A stretch of DNA of 64,000 nt from positions 13,099,501-13,163,500 of the forward strand of contig OU612070.1 of assembly GCA_914767715.1 (NCBI GenBank). Reading direction: 5' to 3'. Positions 31,931 to 43,526 of the stretch are shown in pieces. The notes under the pieces were generated by a model. It saw only the letters and a program-made list of their open reading frames with translations, was not told where the DNA came from and did not search any database. Origin of the DNA: Membranipora membranacea. Taxonomy: Eukaryota > Bryozoa > Gymnolaemata > Cheilostomatida > Membraniporidae. Numbering within the stretch: position 1 is the stretch's first letter; each line of letters opens with the position of its first letter. A program made the position numbers and the translations under genes.

Positions 31931-33830
31931 ATGGCTTGTTATAGTTGGTGACTGACGTATAGAAGGTGGTGTCATCAGCGTATTTAATATGATTGAACCC
32001 TTCAGCAGAAAGATCATTGGAGTATATGAGCCATAACACGGGGCCAAGCTTGGTTCCCTGAGGGGCGCCTACACTGCTGCATATATAGCTTGATTGCCGA
32101 TCTCCATACCTGACACATTGCATTCTCATATGTAGAAAGTTTGATATTAGAGAGATGATACGAGGATTGAAGTTGTATCTCTCAATCTTTTCAATGAGAA
32201 TGGCAGGCTGCAAACGGTCGAACGCCTTTGAAAAGTCCATCGCAGCACTTTGGATAAACTTCACGTTAGGATTGTCGAGTTCAGTTGTGAAGTCGTCAAG
32301 AAGTTTTATTAATGCATCTACAGTGCCAATGTTTGGTTGGTATGCAAATTGGGCAGGGTCAATTTCGGCTTCAAGCTTCGATCTCATTTGGTTTATTATG
32401 ACCTCCTCAGAGAGCTTCCCTAAGTGGAATAAAATTGAGATAGGTCGATAATCCTTGTACTTCGATGGGCAAGCTATTTTAGGGATAGGTCGGATTTGTG
32501 CTCTCTTCCACTTATTTGGAAATTCCGAGGTGTCTAGCATCGAGTTGATGATGTTATGTAAAGGCAGGCATATGTCTTCTTTCCCTTCCACTGAGACCCA
32601 TGTTGGGAAATCTTCAGTCGATGTTGATTTTCCCACACCTAGCTTATTCATTAAATGTTTTATCTCGCCGATACTCAGGTGTTCGAGTTCTTGTGCTGAC
32701 TGCAATCCAGCTTTTGGTGGTAGTGGTAGAGGCTCACCACCAACTGTCGAGTAGTAGTTGTTTAGCTTATCACGGAATGAACGGACTGTCATAACATTAC
32801 CCTCGACTGTTGGTAGTTTCTCTGTGGTAGTACTACGATTAGGCTGGGTAATTGATTTTAAAGTAGCCCACCATTCTTTCGTATTTTGATTGGCGATTAG
32901 TTTATTCTGAATATATGTTCTTTTACTGCCTCTTACACGACGCTGTACCAACGCTCGCAGGACTTTCCAAGAATTACGTTTCTCTTTGAAAGCCTTATCT
33001 CGAGCATTAACGAGCTTTTCTATAGCACTAGTGATCCACGGTGGCCTGTCTCTTCTCACTTTGCGTGTGCGAAACGGACAGTGCTCATTCAGAATGTGGT
33101 TAACGGTGTGATGTAACGCCTGAACCTTGTCATGTACATTGTCTGCCGAGAAGACTGCGTCCCAGTTTTCACTCGCAATATCACCAAGTACTCGGGATTT
33201 CCGTTCCGGTGTTATGATACGTTTGTTGGTGCGTATGTATTTTGGTGTTTTAATTGCCGAGCTACTCTGTATTAGTACACAACAATGATCGTTATTAGCG
33301 ATTGGAGAAAGCTGCTGTGCTGGCTTGTATTCCTTTACATTGGTGTATACTAAGTCTAGCTGCGCATTTTCTCTGGTGTTAAAGTTAACCAAGTTATGCA
33401 TATCAAGCTGAGATAGCAGATCCTCAATCGGTAGGCGATTAAAATCTCCTGCTATCAAGAATTTAGCTAACGGATGCTTTTTGCAAATATCTGCCAAAGC
33501 GGAGCCGATGTATTCTAGTGTCTCATCAATTTCACAGCCTGGCGGGTGGTAGATGCAGCCTGTGATGATGTCATCATACTTAGGAATTTTTGTGATGGTC
33601 CATAGGGCTGAAATGGTCGATGTTGTGTGGGATGATATAATAGATGTGGGCAAATCATCAGCGACGAGAATTCCAACGCCCCCTCCGATTCTACCTTTCC
33701 TATTGCAAAAATAGTTTTGGTAGCCATCTAGTTGACGTGCCTGCTCTTTATCATGGGTTAGCCACGTTTCAGTCAGGCAGATGATATTAGGATGATGTAA
33801 CTCTGCGAGCACTAGCATAGTCATAGTCAT
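31905..33830 (-). pseudogene. LINE ORF2: endonuclease and reverse transcriptase core
   Basis: 641 open codons covering the endonuclease (residues about 1-210) and RT fingers and palm, through the YADD box near residue 620. It ends by a one-base frameshift after TSVTNYNKPF; the downstream part resumes in another frame. The encoded protein would nick target DNA and copy LINE RNA in place. Otherwise the frame is intact, so the copy is fairly young. Confidence 0.85.
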
Positions 33831-35477
33831 ATTGATGCATACGTATGTAAAACCAGAGCATAAAAATACCTTGTTTCATACGGAGGTGGGTCGACATATT
33901 ATCTTGGTGAGAGTATGCATTCTTGTGACGATGCACTTGCTGGTCTATTATAATAATCTCTGAAAATATCGATGGGGCAATGAGTGACCATATAAGGTAT
34001 TCTGTCTATGGGGTAAACCCTATTAAAGAGTGTCAAAGGGTCTTTGAGAGTGCAATTAATCACATCTATAACTATCATGTGAGAGGGCCAAGGTTCACTT
34101 CCCGCTCTTTACTTCTTCTCTATACCAATAAACCAGTCTATTCAGAGCAACTAATAATGATACGATATTGCAGGGTTGACAATGACTTGCACTGATCTAG
34201 TGATTAGGTTTCCAAGTCATTAGCGCCACTCTTAAACCACTGTCAAAAGAAACCAATATCCGCGATCAAGGCTAGAGCTGCAGTGGCTGGAGACAGCAAA
34301 CTATTGCATGGAGCTGTAACAGGCACCAAGGTTTTTTTATCTGCATACACAAATTTCTGTAGAAAAAGACCTCTATCATTTTTTTATCCGAAGGGACTAT
34401 GTGGTCAGTCAAAGTTGAAAGGACTACCGACTAAAACCATCTACCTCGATCACGAATCACACATATCACAAGAATACTGACAATTACATTGGTTGGAATA
34501 ACTGTTATTACTATCGTTGCAAATCAAATCTTCCAGGGGTAGACGAAGACTATGTGTGTCACTTGTCTATTTTCTGGTCAGTACTATGTCATACATTCTC
34601 CTCCTTCTGCCACTTAAGACAAGACAAAACAAGTAAAGAAGAGCGTGAAGGGCAACCAAGGTTTCGCAGCGATGCATTAATGGGTAGTAAACTATGTGCT
34701 AGGCAGCATCAGCTTTGTGCATTACGCGACGCAAAACTCAAAGTAGTTGCTGACTCTAAACTGGGTAACACTTCAATTTAGGGGAGGTTCCAAAACATTG
34801 CTGAAATAATGAAAGAGTACAGGCTAACAGGAACAGGAATCTGCTCTGTGGTATTCTATTTTAGCTGAGTATGAGTACCTGATGGATGAAATGTTTCCCA
34901 ATAACTCTGGCTGAATAATCATTTGAATTAGATTTGGTATTTTTCCCTATTTCCCTATATGGAGAAGGTGCAATCTGCTATCAATCAATGAGAACATGTT
35001 TGAAACCTTGGTTGCCCTTTAAGATGGCTTCAAAGTTTTAACATTTTATGTCATAGCAGAAAAATAGCAAAAATTTCTAAATGAAAGGAATTTCAAAACT
35101 TTCGTGACCCAACATTTACATGCTCTGCTGATGACGAGACCTAGAGGGTCTTGATCCTGTAGAAGGCCTGGCCTGATGTTGTGGTCGGTTGTCAGATTGT
35201 CGGTCTCTGTGATCACTAGAAGAAAATGATAATAATTTTCATAAACAAACGGTCTACATATCATCACCTAACATTAGTTGCAAGTACCAAAAATGTCAAA
35301 GCGATGACAACGTCGAAATTATTGGCTGAAAAGATTCACTGCAAAGTTCAAAAAATGAATAGAACCAAAACCGGAGGGTTCACTCAAAGAATTTTACTTG
35401 AAGCAACTGGTAGAACAATCAATAACCCTAATTAATGAATACTGAAATCCAAATATAATAAATTGGGTAATAACAAA

Positions 35478-36120
35478 GACTTGAATTTCAGAAATATTAT
35501 ACCAACGGGGAACCCGAAGTTTTTTCAACCCGATTAAGTAATACATTTAATTCTACCCTACCTTTATGAAGCAGCAACTCACGCCCTTCTCAAATCTGAA
35601 GCCCGTTCAGCATCTTTTCAATCTCCGTCAGCATCTGCTTTAATGATGGTCACTATTGCACTAAAAAAATATACCATACTTTAGCCTTCAGAAATTTAAA
35701 GACTGTCGGAATTATATCAAACGGCGACCACTTCAAGCTCATTCAAAATCAAGAATACTAAAATCCTGAGATAACTTGGTAGGGGTTTAGGCTGACTTGG
35801 AATTTCAAAAATTATACCAAGGGAGGGTATCGCGGTTTTTTTGGCCCAGATCAAAAAAGAGATTGACTTCAAACCTACCTCAAAAGGAGGAACAACTCCT
35901 GCTCGTCTCAAATCTGAAAACCGTTCGACTCTGCGGCTTTTCATTCTCCGTCAGGGTCCGTGTTAATTAGGGCCACTTTTCCTATAAGAAAACATGCCAA
36001 ACGGCAGCATTGAAAAATAAAATCCACCTTGGATTCTTATCAAACTCGGACCAGCTCTTATTGCCCTCATTCAACACGCAGAATATTGGAATCCTCGGAT
36101 TAACAGGGGGGTCACAACGC
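35478..36120 (+). repeat. Degenerate edge monomers of the satellite
   Basis: Two units recognisable by TTATACCAACGGGG / TTATACCAAGGGAGGG, CCGTCAGCATCTG and CGACCACTTCAAGCTCATTC. They carry many substitutions and small indels relative to internal units, as expected where unequal crossover no longer homogenises the array. Confidence 0.8.
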
Positions 36121-37162
36121 TGACTTGAAGTTATAAAAATTATACCAAGGGAGGGTATCATGCTTTTTTTCCGGCCAGATCAAAAAATAGATTTGCTTCT
36201 AACTAACCTCATAAGGAGGAGCAACTCCTGCTCATCTCGAATCTGCAGATCGTTTGGCTCTGCGGCTTTTCGTTCTCCGTCAGCGTCCGTTTTAATTAGG
36301 GCGACTTTTGCTATAAAAAAACATGCCAAACGGCAGCATCAAAATATTAAATCTCTGTTGGATTCTTATCAAACTCCGACCAGTTCAAGCTCTTATTGCC
36401 CTCATTCATCACGCAGAATAATGGAATCCTCGGATTAACAGGGGGGTCACAACGCTGACTTGAACTTATAAAAATTATACCAATGGAGGGTATCATACTT
36501 TTTTCTCGGCCAGATCAAAAAATAGATTTGCCTCTAACTAACCTCATAAGGAGGAGCAACTCCTGCTCATCTCGAATCTGCAGACCGTTTCGCTCTGCGG
36601 CTTTTGTTCTCCGTCAGTGTCCATTTTAATTAGGGCCACTTTTGATATAAAAAAACATGCCAAACGTCAGCATCGAGAATTAAATCTCTGTTGGATTCTT
36701 ATCAAACTCCGACCAGTTCAAGCTCTTATTGCCCTCATTCAACACGCAGAATATTGGAATCTTCGGATTAACAGGGGGGTCACAACGCTGACTTGAAATT
36801 ATAAAAATTATACCAAGGGAGGGTATCATGCTTTTTTTTCAGCCAGATCAAAAAATAGATTTGCTTCTAACTAACCTCATAAGGAGGAGCAACTCCTGCT
36901 CATCTCGAATCTGCAGACCGTTTGGCTCTGCGGCTTTTCGTTCTCCGTCAGCGTCCAATTTAATTAGGGCCACTTTTGCTATAAAAAAAACATGTGAAAC
37001 GTCAGCATCGAGAATTAAATCTCTGTTGGATTCTTATCAAACTCCGACCAGTTCAAACTCTTATTGCCCTCAATCAACACGCCGAATATTGGAAACCTCG
37101 GACTAACAGGGGGGTCACAACGCTGACTTGAAGTTATAAAAATTATACCAAGGGAGGGTATC

Positions 37163-39508
37163 ATGCTTTTTTTTCGGCCAGATCAAAAAATAGATTTGAT
37201 TCTAACTAACCTCATAAGGAGGAGCAACTCCTGCTCATCTCGAATCTGCAGACTGTTTGGCTCTGCGGCTTTTCGTTCTCCGTCAGCGTCCGTTTTAATT
37301 AGGGCCACTTTTGCTATAAAAAAACATGCCAAACGGCAGCATCGAAAAATTAAATCTCTGTTGGATTCTTATCAAACTCTGACCAGGTCAAGCTCTTATT
37401 GCCCTCATTCAACACGCAGCATATTGGAATCCTCGGATTAACAGCGGGGTCACAACGCTGACTTGAAGTTATGAAAATTATACAAAGGGAGGGTATCATG
37501 CTTTTTTTTCGGCCAGATCAAAAAATAGATTTGCTACTAACTAACCCCATAAGGAGGAGCAACTCCTGCTCATCTCGAATCTGCAGACCGTTTGGCTCTG
37601 CGGCTTTTCGTTCTCGGTCAGCGTCCGTTTTAATTAGGGCCACTTTTGCTATAAAAAAACATGCCAAAGGGCAGCATCGAAAAATTAAATCTCTGTTGGA
37701 TTCTCATCAAACTCCGACCAGTTCAAGCTCTTATTGCCCTCATTCAACCCGCAGAATATTGGAATCCTCGGATTAACAGGGGGGTCACAACGCTGACTTG
37801 AAGTTATAAAAATAATACCAAGGAAGGATATCATGCTTTTTTTCCGGCCAGATCAAAAAATAGATTTGCTTCTAACTAACCTCATAGGGAGGAGCAACTC
37901 CTGCTCGTCTCGAATCTGCAGACCGTTTGGCTCTGCGGCTTTTGGTTCTCCGTCAGCGTCCGTTTTAATTAGGGCCACTTTTGCTATAAAAAAACATGCC
38001 AAACGGCAGCATCGAAAACTTAAATCTCCACCTTGGATCCTTATCAAACTCCGACCAGTTCAAGCTCTTATTGCCCTCATTCAACACGCAGAATATTGGA
38101 TTCCTCGTATTAACAGGGGGGTCACAACGCTGACTTTAAATCCAAAAATTATACCAAGGGAGGGTATCATGCTTTTTTTTCGGCCAGATCAAAAAATAGA
38201 TTTGCTTCTAACTAACCTCATAAGGAGGAGCAACTCCTGCTCATCTCGAATCTGCAGACCGCTTGGCCCTGCGGCTTTTCATTCTCCGTCAGCGTCCGTT
38301 TTAATAAGGGCCACTCTTGCTATAAAAAACGTGCCAAACGGCAGCATCGAAAAATTAAATCTCTGTTGGATTCCTACAAAACTCCGACCAGTTCAAGCTC
38401 TTATTGCCCTCGGTGAACACGCAGAATATTGGAATCCTCGGATTAACAGGGGGGGTCACAACGCTGACCTGATGTTATAGAAATTATACCAAGGGAGGGT
38501 ATCATGCTTTTTTTTCGGCCAGATCAAAAAATAGATTTGCTTCTAACTAACCTCATAAAGAGGAGCAACTCCTGCTCATCTCGAATCTGCAGACCGTTTG
38601 GCTCTGCGGCTTTTCGATCTCCATCAGCGTCTGTTTTAATTAGGGCCACTTTTGCTATAAAAAAACATGCCAAGCGGCAGCATCGAAAAATTAAATCTCT
38701 GTTGGATTCTTATCAGACTCTGACCAGTTCAAGCTCTTATTGCCCTCATTCAACACGCAGCATATTGGAATCCTCGGATTAACAGCGGGGTCACAACGCT
38801 GACTTGAAGTTATGAAAATTATACAAAGGGAGGGTATCATGCTTTTTTTTCGGCCAGATCAAAAAATAGATTTGCTACAAACTAACCCCATAAGGAGGAG
38901 CAACTCCTGCTCATCTCGAATCTGCAGACCGTTTGGCTCTGCGGCTTTTCGTTCTCGGTCAGCGTCCGTTTTAATTAGGGCCACTTTTGCTATAAAAAAA
39001 CATGCCAAAGGGCAGCATCGAAAAATTAAATCTCTGTTGGATTCTCATCAAACTCCGACCAGTTCAAGCTCTTATTGCCCTCATTCAACCCGCAGAATAT
39101 TGGAATCCTCGGATTAACAGGGGGGTCACAACGCTGACTTGAAGTTATAAAAATAATACCAAGGAAGGATATCATGCTTTTTTTCCGGCCAGATCAAAAA
39201 AAAGATTTGCTTCTAACTAACCTCATAAGGAGGAGCAACTCCTGCTCATCTCGAATCTGCAGACCGTTTGGCCCTGCGGCTTTTCATTCTCCATCAGCGT
39301 CCGTTTTAATAAGGGCCACTCTTGCTATAAAAAACGTGCCAAACGGCAGCATCGAAAAATTAAATCTCTGTTGGATTCCTACAAAACTCCGACCAGTTCA
39401 AGCTCTTATTGCCCTCGGTGAACACGCAGAATATTGGAATCCTCGGATTAACAGGGGGGGTCACAACGCTGACCTGATGTTATAGAAATTATACCAAGGG
39501 AGGGTATC
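37163..39508 (+). repeat. Local higher-order block with 1341-bp and 1005-bp spacings
   Basis: Units at 37163, 37498 and 37833 recur at 38504, 38839 and 39174 (four monomers, 1341 bp) with shared private variants such as CAGCATATTGG, ACAGCGGGGTC, ATGAAAATTATACAAAGG and AAGGAAGGATATC. The unit at 38169 (GGCCCTGCGG, AAAACGTGCC, CTCGGTGAACACG) recurs as the body of 39174, and 38504 recurs at 39509 (three monomers, 1005 bp). Confidence 0.8.
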
Positions 39509-42500
39509 ATGCTTTTTTTTCGGCCAGATCAAAAAATAGATTTGCTTCTAACTAACCTCATAAAGAGGAGCAACTCCTGCTCATCTCGAATCTGCAGACC
39601 GTTTGGCTCTGCGGCTTTTCGATCTCCATCAGCGTCTGTTTTAATTAGGGCCACTTTTGCTATAAAAAAACATGCCAAGCGGCAGCATCGAAAAATTAAA
39701 TCTCTGTTGGATTCTTATCAAACTCTGACCAGTTCAAGCTCTTATTGCCCTCATTCAACACGCAGAATATTGGAATCCTCTGATTAACAGGGGGGCCACA
39801 ACGCTGTCTTGAAGTTATAGAAATTATACCAAGGGAGGTTATCATGCTTTTTTTTCGGCGAGATCAAAAAATAGATTTGCTTCTAACTAACCTCATAAGG
39901 AGGAGCAACTCCTGCTCATCTCGAATCTGCAGACCGTTTGGCTCTGCGGCTTTTCGTTCTCCGTCAGCGTCTGTTTTAATTAGGGCCACTTTTGCTTTAA
40001 AAAAACATGCCAAACGGCAGCATCGAAAAATTAAATCTCTGTTGGATTCTTATCAAACTCCGACCAGTTCAAGCTCTTATCGCCCTCATTCAACACGCCG
40101 AATATTAGAATCCTCGGATTAACAGGGGGGTCACAACGCTGACTTTAAATCCAAAAATTATACCAAGGGAGGGTATCATGCTTTTTTTTCGGCCAGATCA
40201 AAAAATAGATTTGCTTCTAACTAACCTCATAAGGAGGAGCAACTCCTGCTCATCCCGAATCTGCAGACCGTTTGGCTCTGCGGCTTTTCGTTCTCCGTCA
40301 GCGTCCGTTTTAATTAGGGCCACTTTTGCTATAAAAAGACATGCCAAACGGCAGCATCGAAAAATTAAATCTCTGTTGGATTCTTATCAAACTCCGACCA
40401 GGTCAAGCTCTTATTGCCCTAATTCAACACGCCGAATATGGGAATCCTCGGATTAACAGGGGGGTCACAACGCTGACTTGAAAATCCAAAAATTATACCC
40501 AGGGAGGGTATCATGCTTTTTTTTCGGCCAGATCAAAAAATAGATTTGCTTCTAACTAACCTCATAAGGAGGAGCAACTCCTGCTCATCTCGAATCTGCA
40601 GACCGTTTGGCTCTGCGGCTTTTCGTTCTCGGTCAGCGTCCGTTTTAATTAGGGCCACTTTTGCTATAAAAAAACATGCCAAACGGCAGCATCGAAAAAT
40701 TAAATCTCTGTTGGATTCTTATCAAACTCCGACCAGTTCAAGCTCTTATTGCCCTCATTCAACACGCCGAATATTGGAATCCTCGGATTAACAGGGGGGT
40801 CACAACGCTGACTTGAAAATCCAAAAATTATACCAAGGGAGGGTATCATGCTTTTTTTTCGGCCAGATCAAAAAATAGATTTGCTTCTAACTAACCTCAT
40901 AAGGAGGAGCAACTCCTGTTCATCCCGAATCTGCAGACCGTTTGGCTCTGCGGCTTTTCGTTCTCCGTCAGCGTCCGTTTTAATTAGGGCCACTTTTGCT
41001 ATAAAAAAACATGCCAAACGGCAGCATCGAAAAATTAAATCTCTGTTGGATTCTTATCAAACTCCGACCAGTTCAAGCTCTTATTTCCCTCATTCAACAC
41101 GCCGAATATTGGAATCCTCGGATTAACAGGGGGGTCACAACGCTGACTTGAAAATCCAAAAATTATACCAAGGGAGGGTATCATGCTTTTTTTTCGGCCA
41201 GATCAAAAAATAGATTTGCTTCTAACTAACCTCATAAGGAGGAGCAACTCCTGCTCATCCCGAATCTGCAGACCGTTTGGCTCTGCGGCTTTTCGTTCTC
41301 CTTCAGCGTCCGTTTTAATTAGGGCCACTTTTGCTATAAAAAAACATGCCAAACGGCAGCATCGAAAAATTAAATCTCTGTTGGATTCTTATCAAACTCC
41401 GACCAGTTCAAGCTCTTATTGCCCTCATTCAACACGCCGAATATTGGAATCCTCGGATTAACAGGGGGGTCACAACGCTGACTTGAATATCCAAAAATTA
41501 TACCCAGGGAGGGTATCATGCTTTTTTTTCGGCCAGATCAAAAAATAGATTTGCTACAAACTAACCCCATAAGGAGGAGCAACTCCTGCTCATCTCGAAT
41601 CTGCAGACCGTTTGGCTCTGCGGCTTTTCGTTCTCCGTCAGTGTCTGTTTTAATTAGGGCCACTTTTGCTATAAAAAAACATGCCAAACAGCAGCATTGA
41701 AAAATTAAATCTCTGTTGGATTCTTATCAAACTCCGACCAGTTCAAGCTCTTATTGCCCTCATTCAACACGCCGAATATTGGAATCTTCGGATTAATAGG
41801 GGGGTCACAACGCTGACTTGAAAATCCAAAAATTATACCAAGGGAGGGTATCATGCTTTTTTTTCGGCCAGATCAAAAAAGAGATTTGCTTCAAACTAAC
41901 CTCATAAGGAGGAGCAACTCCTGCTCATCCCGAATCTGCAGACCGTTTGGCTCTGCGGCTTTTCGTTCTCCGTCAGCGTCCGTTTTAATTAGGGCCACTT
42001 TTGCTATAAAAAAACATGCCAAACGGCAGCATCGAAAAATTAAATCTCTGTTGGATTCTTATCAAACTCCGACCAGTTCAAGCTCTTATTGCCCTCATTC
42101 AACACGCCGAATATTGGAATCCTCGGATTAACAGGGGGGTCACAACGCTGACTTGAAAATCCAAAAATTATACCAAGGGAGGGTATCATGCTTTTTTTTC
42201 AGCCAGATCAAAAATAGATTTGCTTCTAACTAACCTCATAAGGAGGAGCAACTCCTGCTCATCCCGAATATGCAGACCGTTTGGCTCTGCGGCTTTTCGT
42301 TCTCCGTCAGCGTTCGTTTTAATTAGGGCCACTTTTGCTATAAAAAATCATGCCAAACGGCAGCATCGAAAAATTAAATCTCTGTTGGATTCTTATCAAA
42401 CTCCGACCAGTTCAAGCTCTTATTGCCCTCATTCAACACGCCGAATATTGGAATCCTCGGATAAACAGGGGGGTCACAACGCTGACTTGAAAATCCAAAG

Positions 42501-43526
42501 ATTATACCAAGGGAGGGTATCATGCTTTTTTTTCGGCCAGATCAAAAAATAGATTTGCTTTTAACTAACCTCATAAGGAAGAGCAACTCCTGCTCATCTC
42601 GAATCTGCAGACCGTTTGGCTCTGCGGCTTTTCGTTCTCCGTCAGCGTCCGTTTTAATTAGGGCCACTTTTGCTATAAAAAAACATGCCAAACGGCAGCA
42701 TCGAAAAATTAAATCTCTGTTGGATTCTTATCAAACTCCGACCAGTTCAAGCTCTTATTGCCCTCATTCAACACGCCGAATATTGGGATCCTCGGATTAA
42801 CAGGGGGGTCACAACGCTGACTTGAAAATCCAAAAATTATACCAAGGGAGGGTGTCATGCTTTTTTTTCGGCCAGATCAAAAAATAGATTTGCTTCTAAC
42901 TAACCTCATAAGGAGGAGCAACTCCTGCTCATCCCGAATCTGCAGACCGTTTGGCTCTGCGGCTTTTCGTTCTCCGTCAGCGTCCGTTTTAATTAGGGCC
43001 ACTTTTGCTATAAAAAAACATGCCAAACGGCAGCATCGAAAAATTAAATCTCTGTTGGATTCTTATCAAACTCCGACCAGTTCAAGCTCTTATTGCCCTC
43101 ATTCAACACGCCGAATATTGGAATCCTCGGATTAACAGGGGGGTCACAACGCTGACTTGAAAATCCAAAAATTATACCAAGGGAGGGTATCATGCTTTGT
43201 TTTCGGCCAGATCAAAAAATAGATTTGCTTCTTATTAACCTCATAAGGAGGAGCAACTCCTGCTCATCCCGAATCTGCAGACCGTTTGGCTCTGCGGCTT
43301 TTCGTTCTCCGTCAGCGTCCGTTTTAATTAGGGCCACTTTTGCTATAAAAAAACATGCCAAACGGCAGCATCGAAAAATTAAATCTCTGATGGATTCTTA
43401 TCAAACTCCGACCAGTTCAAGCTCTTATTGCCCTCATTCAACACGCCGAATATTGGAATCATCGGATTAACAGGGGGGTCACAACGCTGACTTGAAAATC
43501 CAAAAATTATACCAAGGGAGGGTATC

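Larger units (their letters stand above)
31141..33837 (-). mobile_element. Non-LTR retrotransposon (CR1/L2/Jockey-like group), 5'-truncated
   Basis: Minus strand. The apurinic-type endonuclease lacks its N-terminus but shows LTETWLTHD, KFLIAGDFN and NDHCCVL. Reverse transcriptase shows YRPISILFHLGKLSEEVI, AMDFSKAFD, GAPQGTKLGPVLWLIYSNDL and the catalytic KYADD. The 3' end has tandem AAATC units. Comparing the left arm, the insertion replaced about ten bases after GCATCAAT, so it came after the duplication. Exact clade needs a tree. Confidence 0.9.
27606..35215 (-). pseudogene. Decayed inverted copy of host gene exons 11 to 16
   Basis: Pseudo-exons on the minus strand: 35120-35215 (exon 11, open), 33870-33959 (exon 12, with an inserted TAA stop before YVDPPPYE), 30841-30915 (exon 13, 3 bp shorter, PPPY changed to FPPC), 30596-30688 (exon 14, TAT to TAA stop), 28434-28535 (exon 15, TAC to TAA stop) and 27606-27698 (exon 16, open, 9 bp longer, acceptor CAG changed to CGA). 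Most donors are kept. No counterpart of exons 1 to 10 or 17 to 19 exists. With three stops and a broken acceptor it cannot make the same protein; some transcription is possible. Confidence 0.8.
27448..35435 (-). repeat. Right arm of the large inverted gene duplication
   Basis: The minus strand matches 11394-19125 in order, exon by exon and through intron sequence. The outer limit is near GGGTTATTGATTGTTCTACC (35435 downwards), the inner limit near CATATCTTTCC (27448). Arm-specific insertions are the LINE (31141-33837) and the Harbinger-like MITE (28083-28326). The two copies converge on a spacer of about 8.3 kb. Divergence is clear in every compared stretch, so this is not an assembly echo of the same sequence. 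Confidence 0.85.

Noticed and set aside
32155-32794. Plus-strand ORFs inside the LINE
   Set aside because: Antisense of the reverse transcriptase frame.
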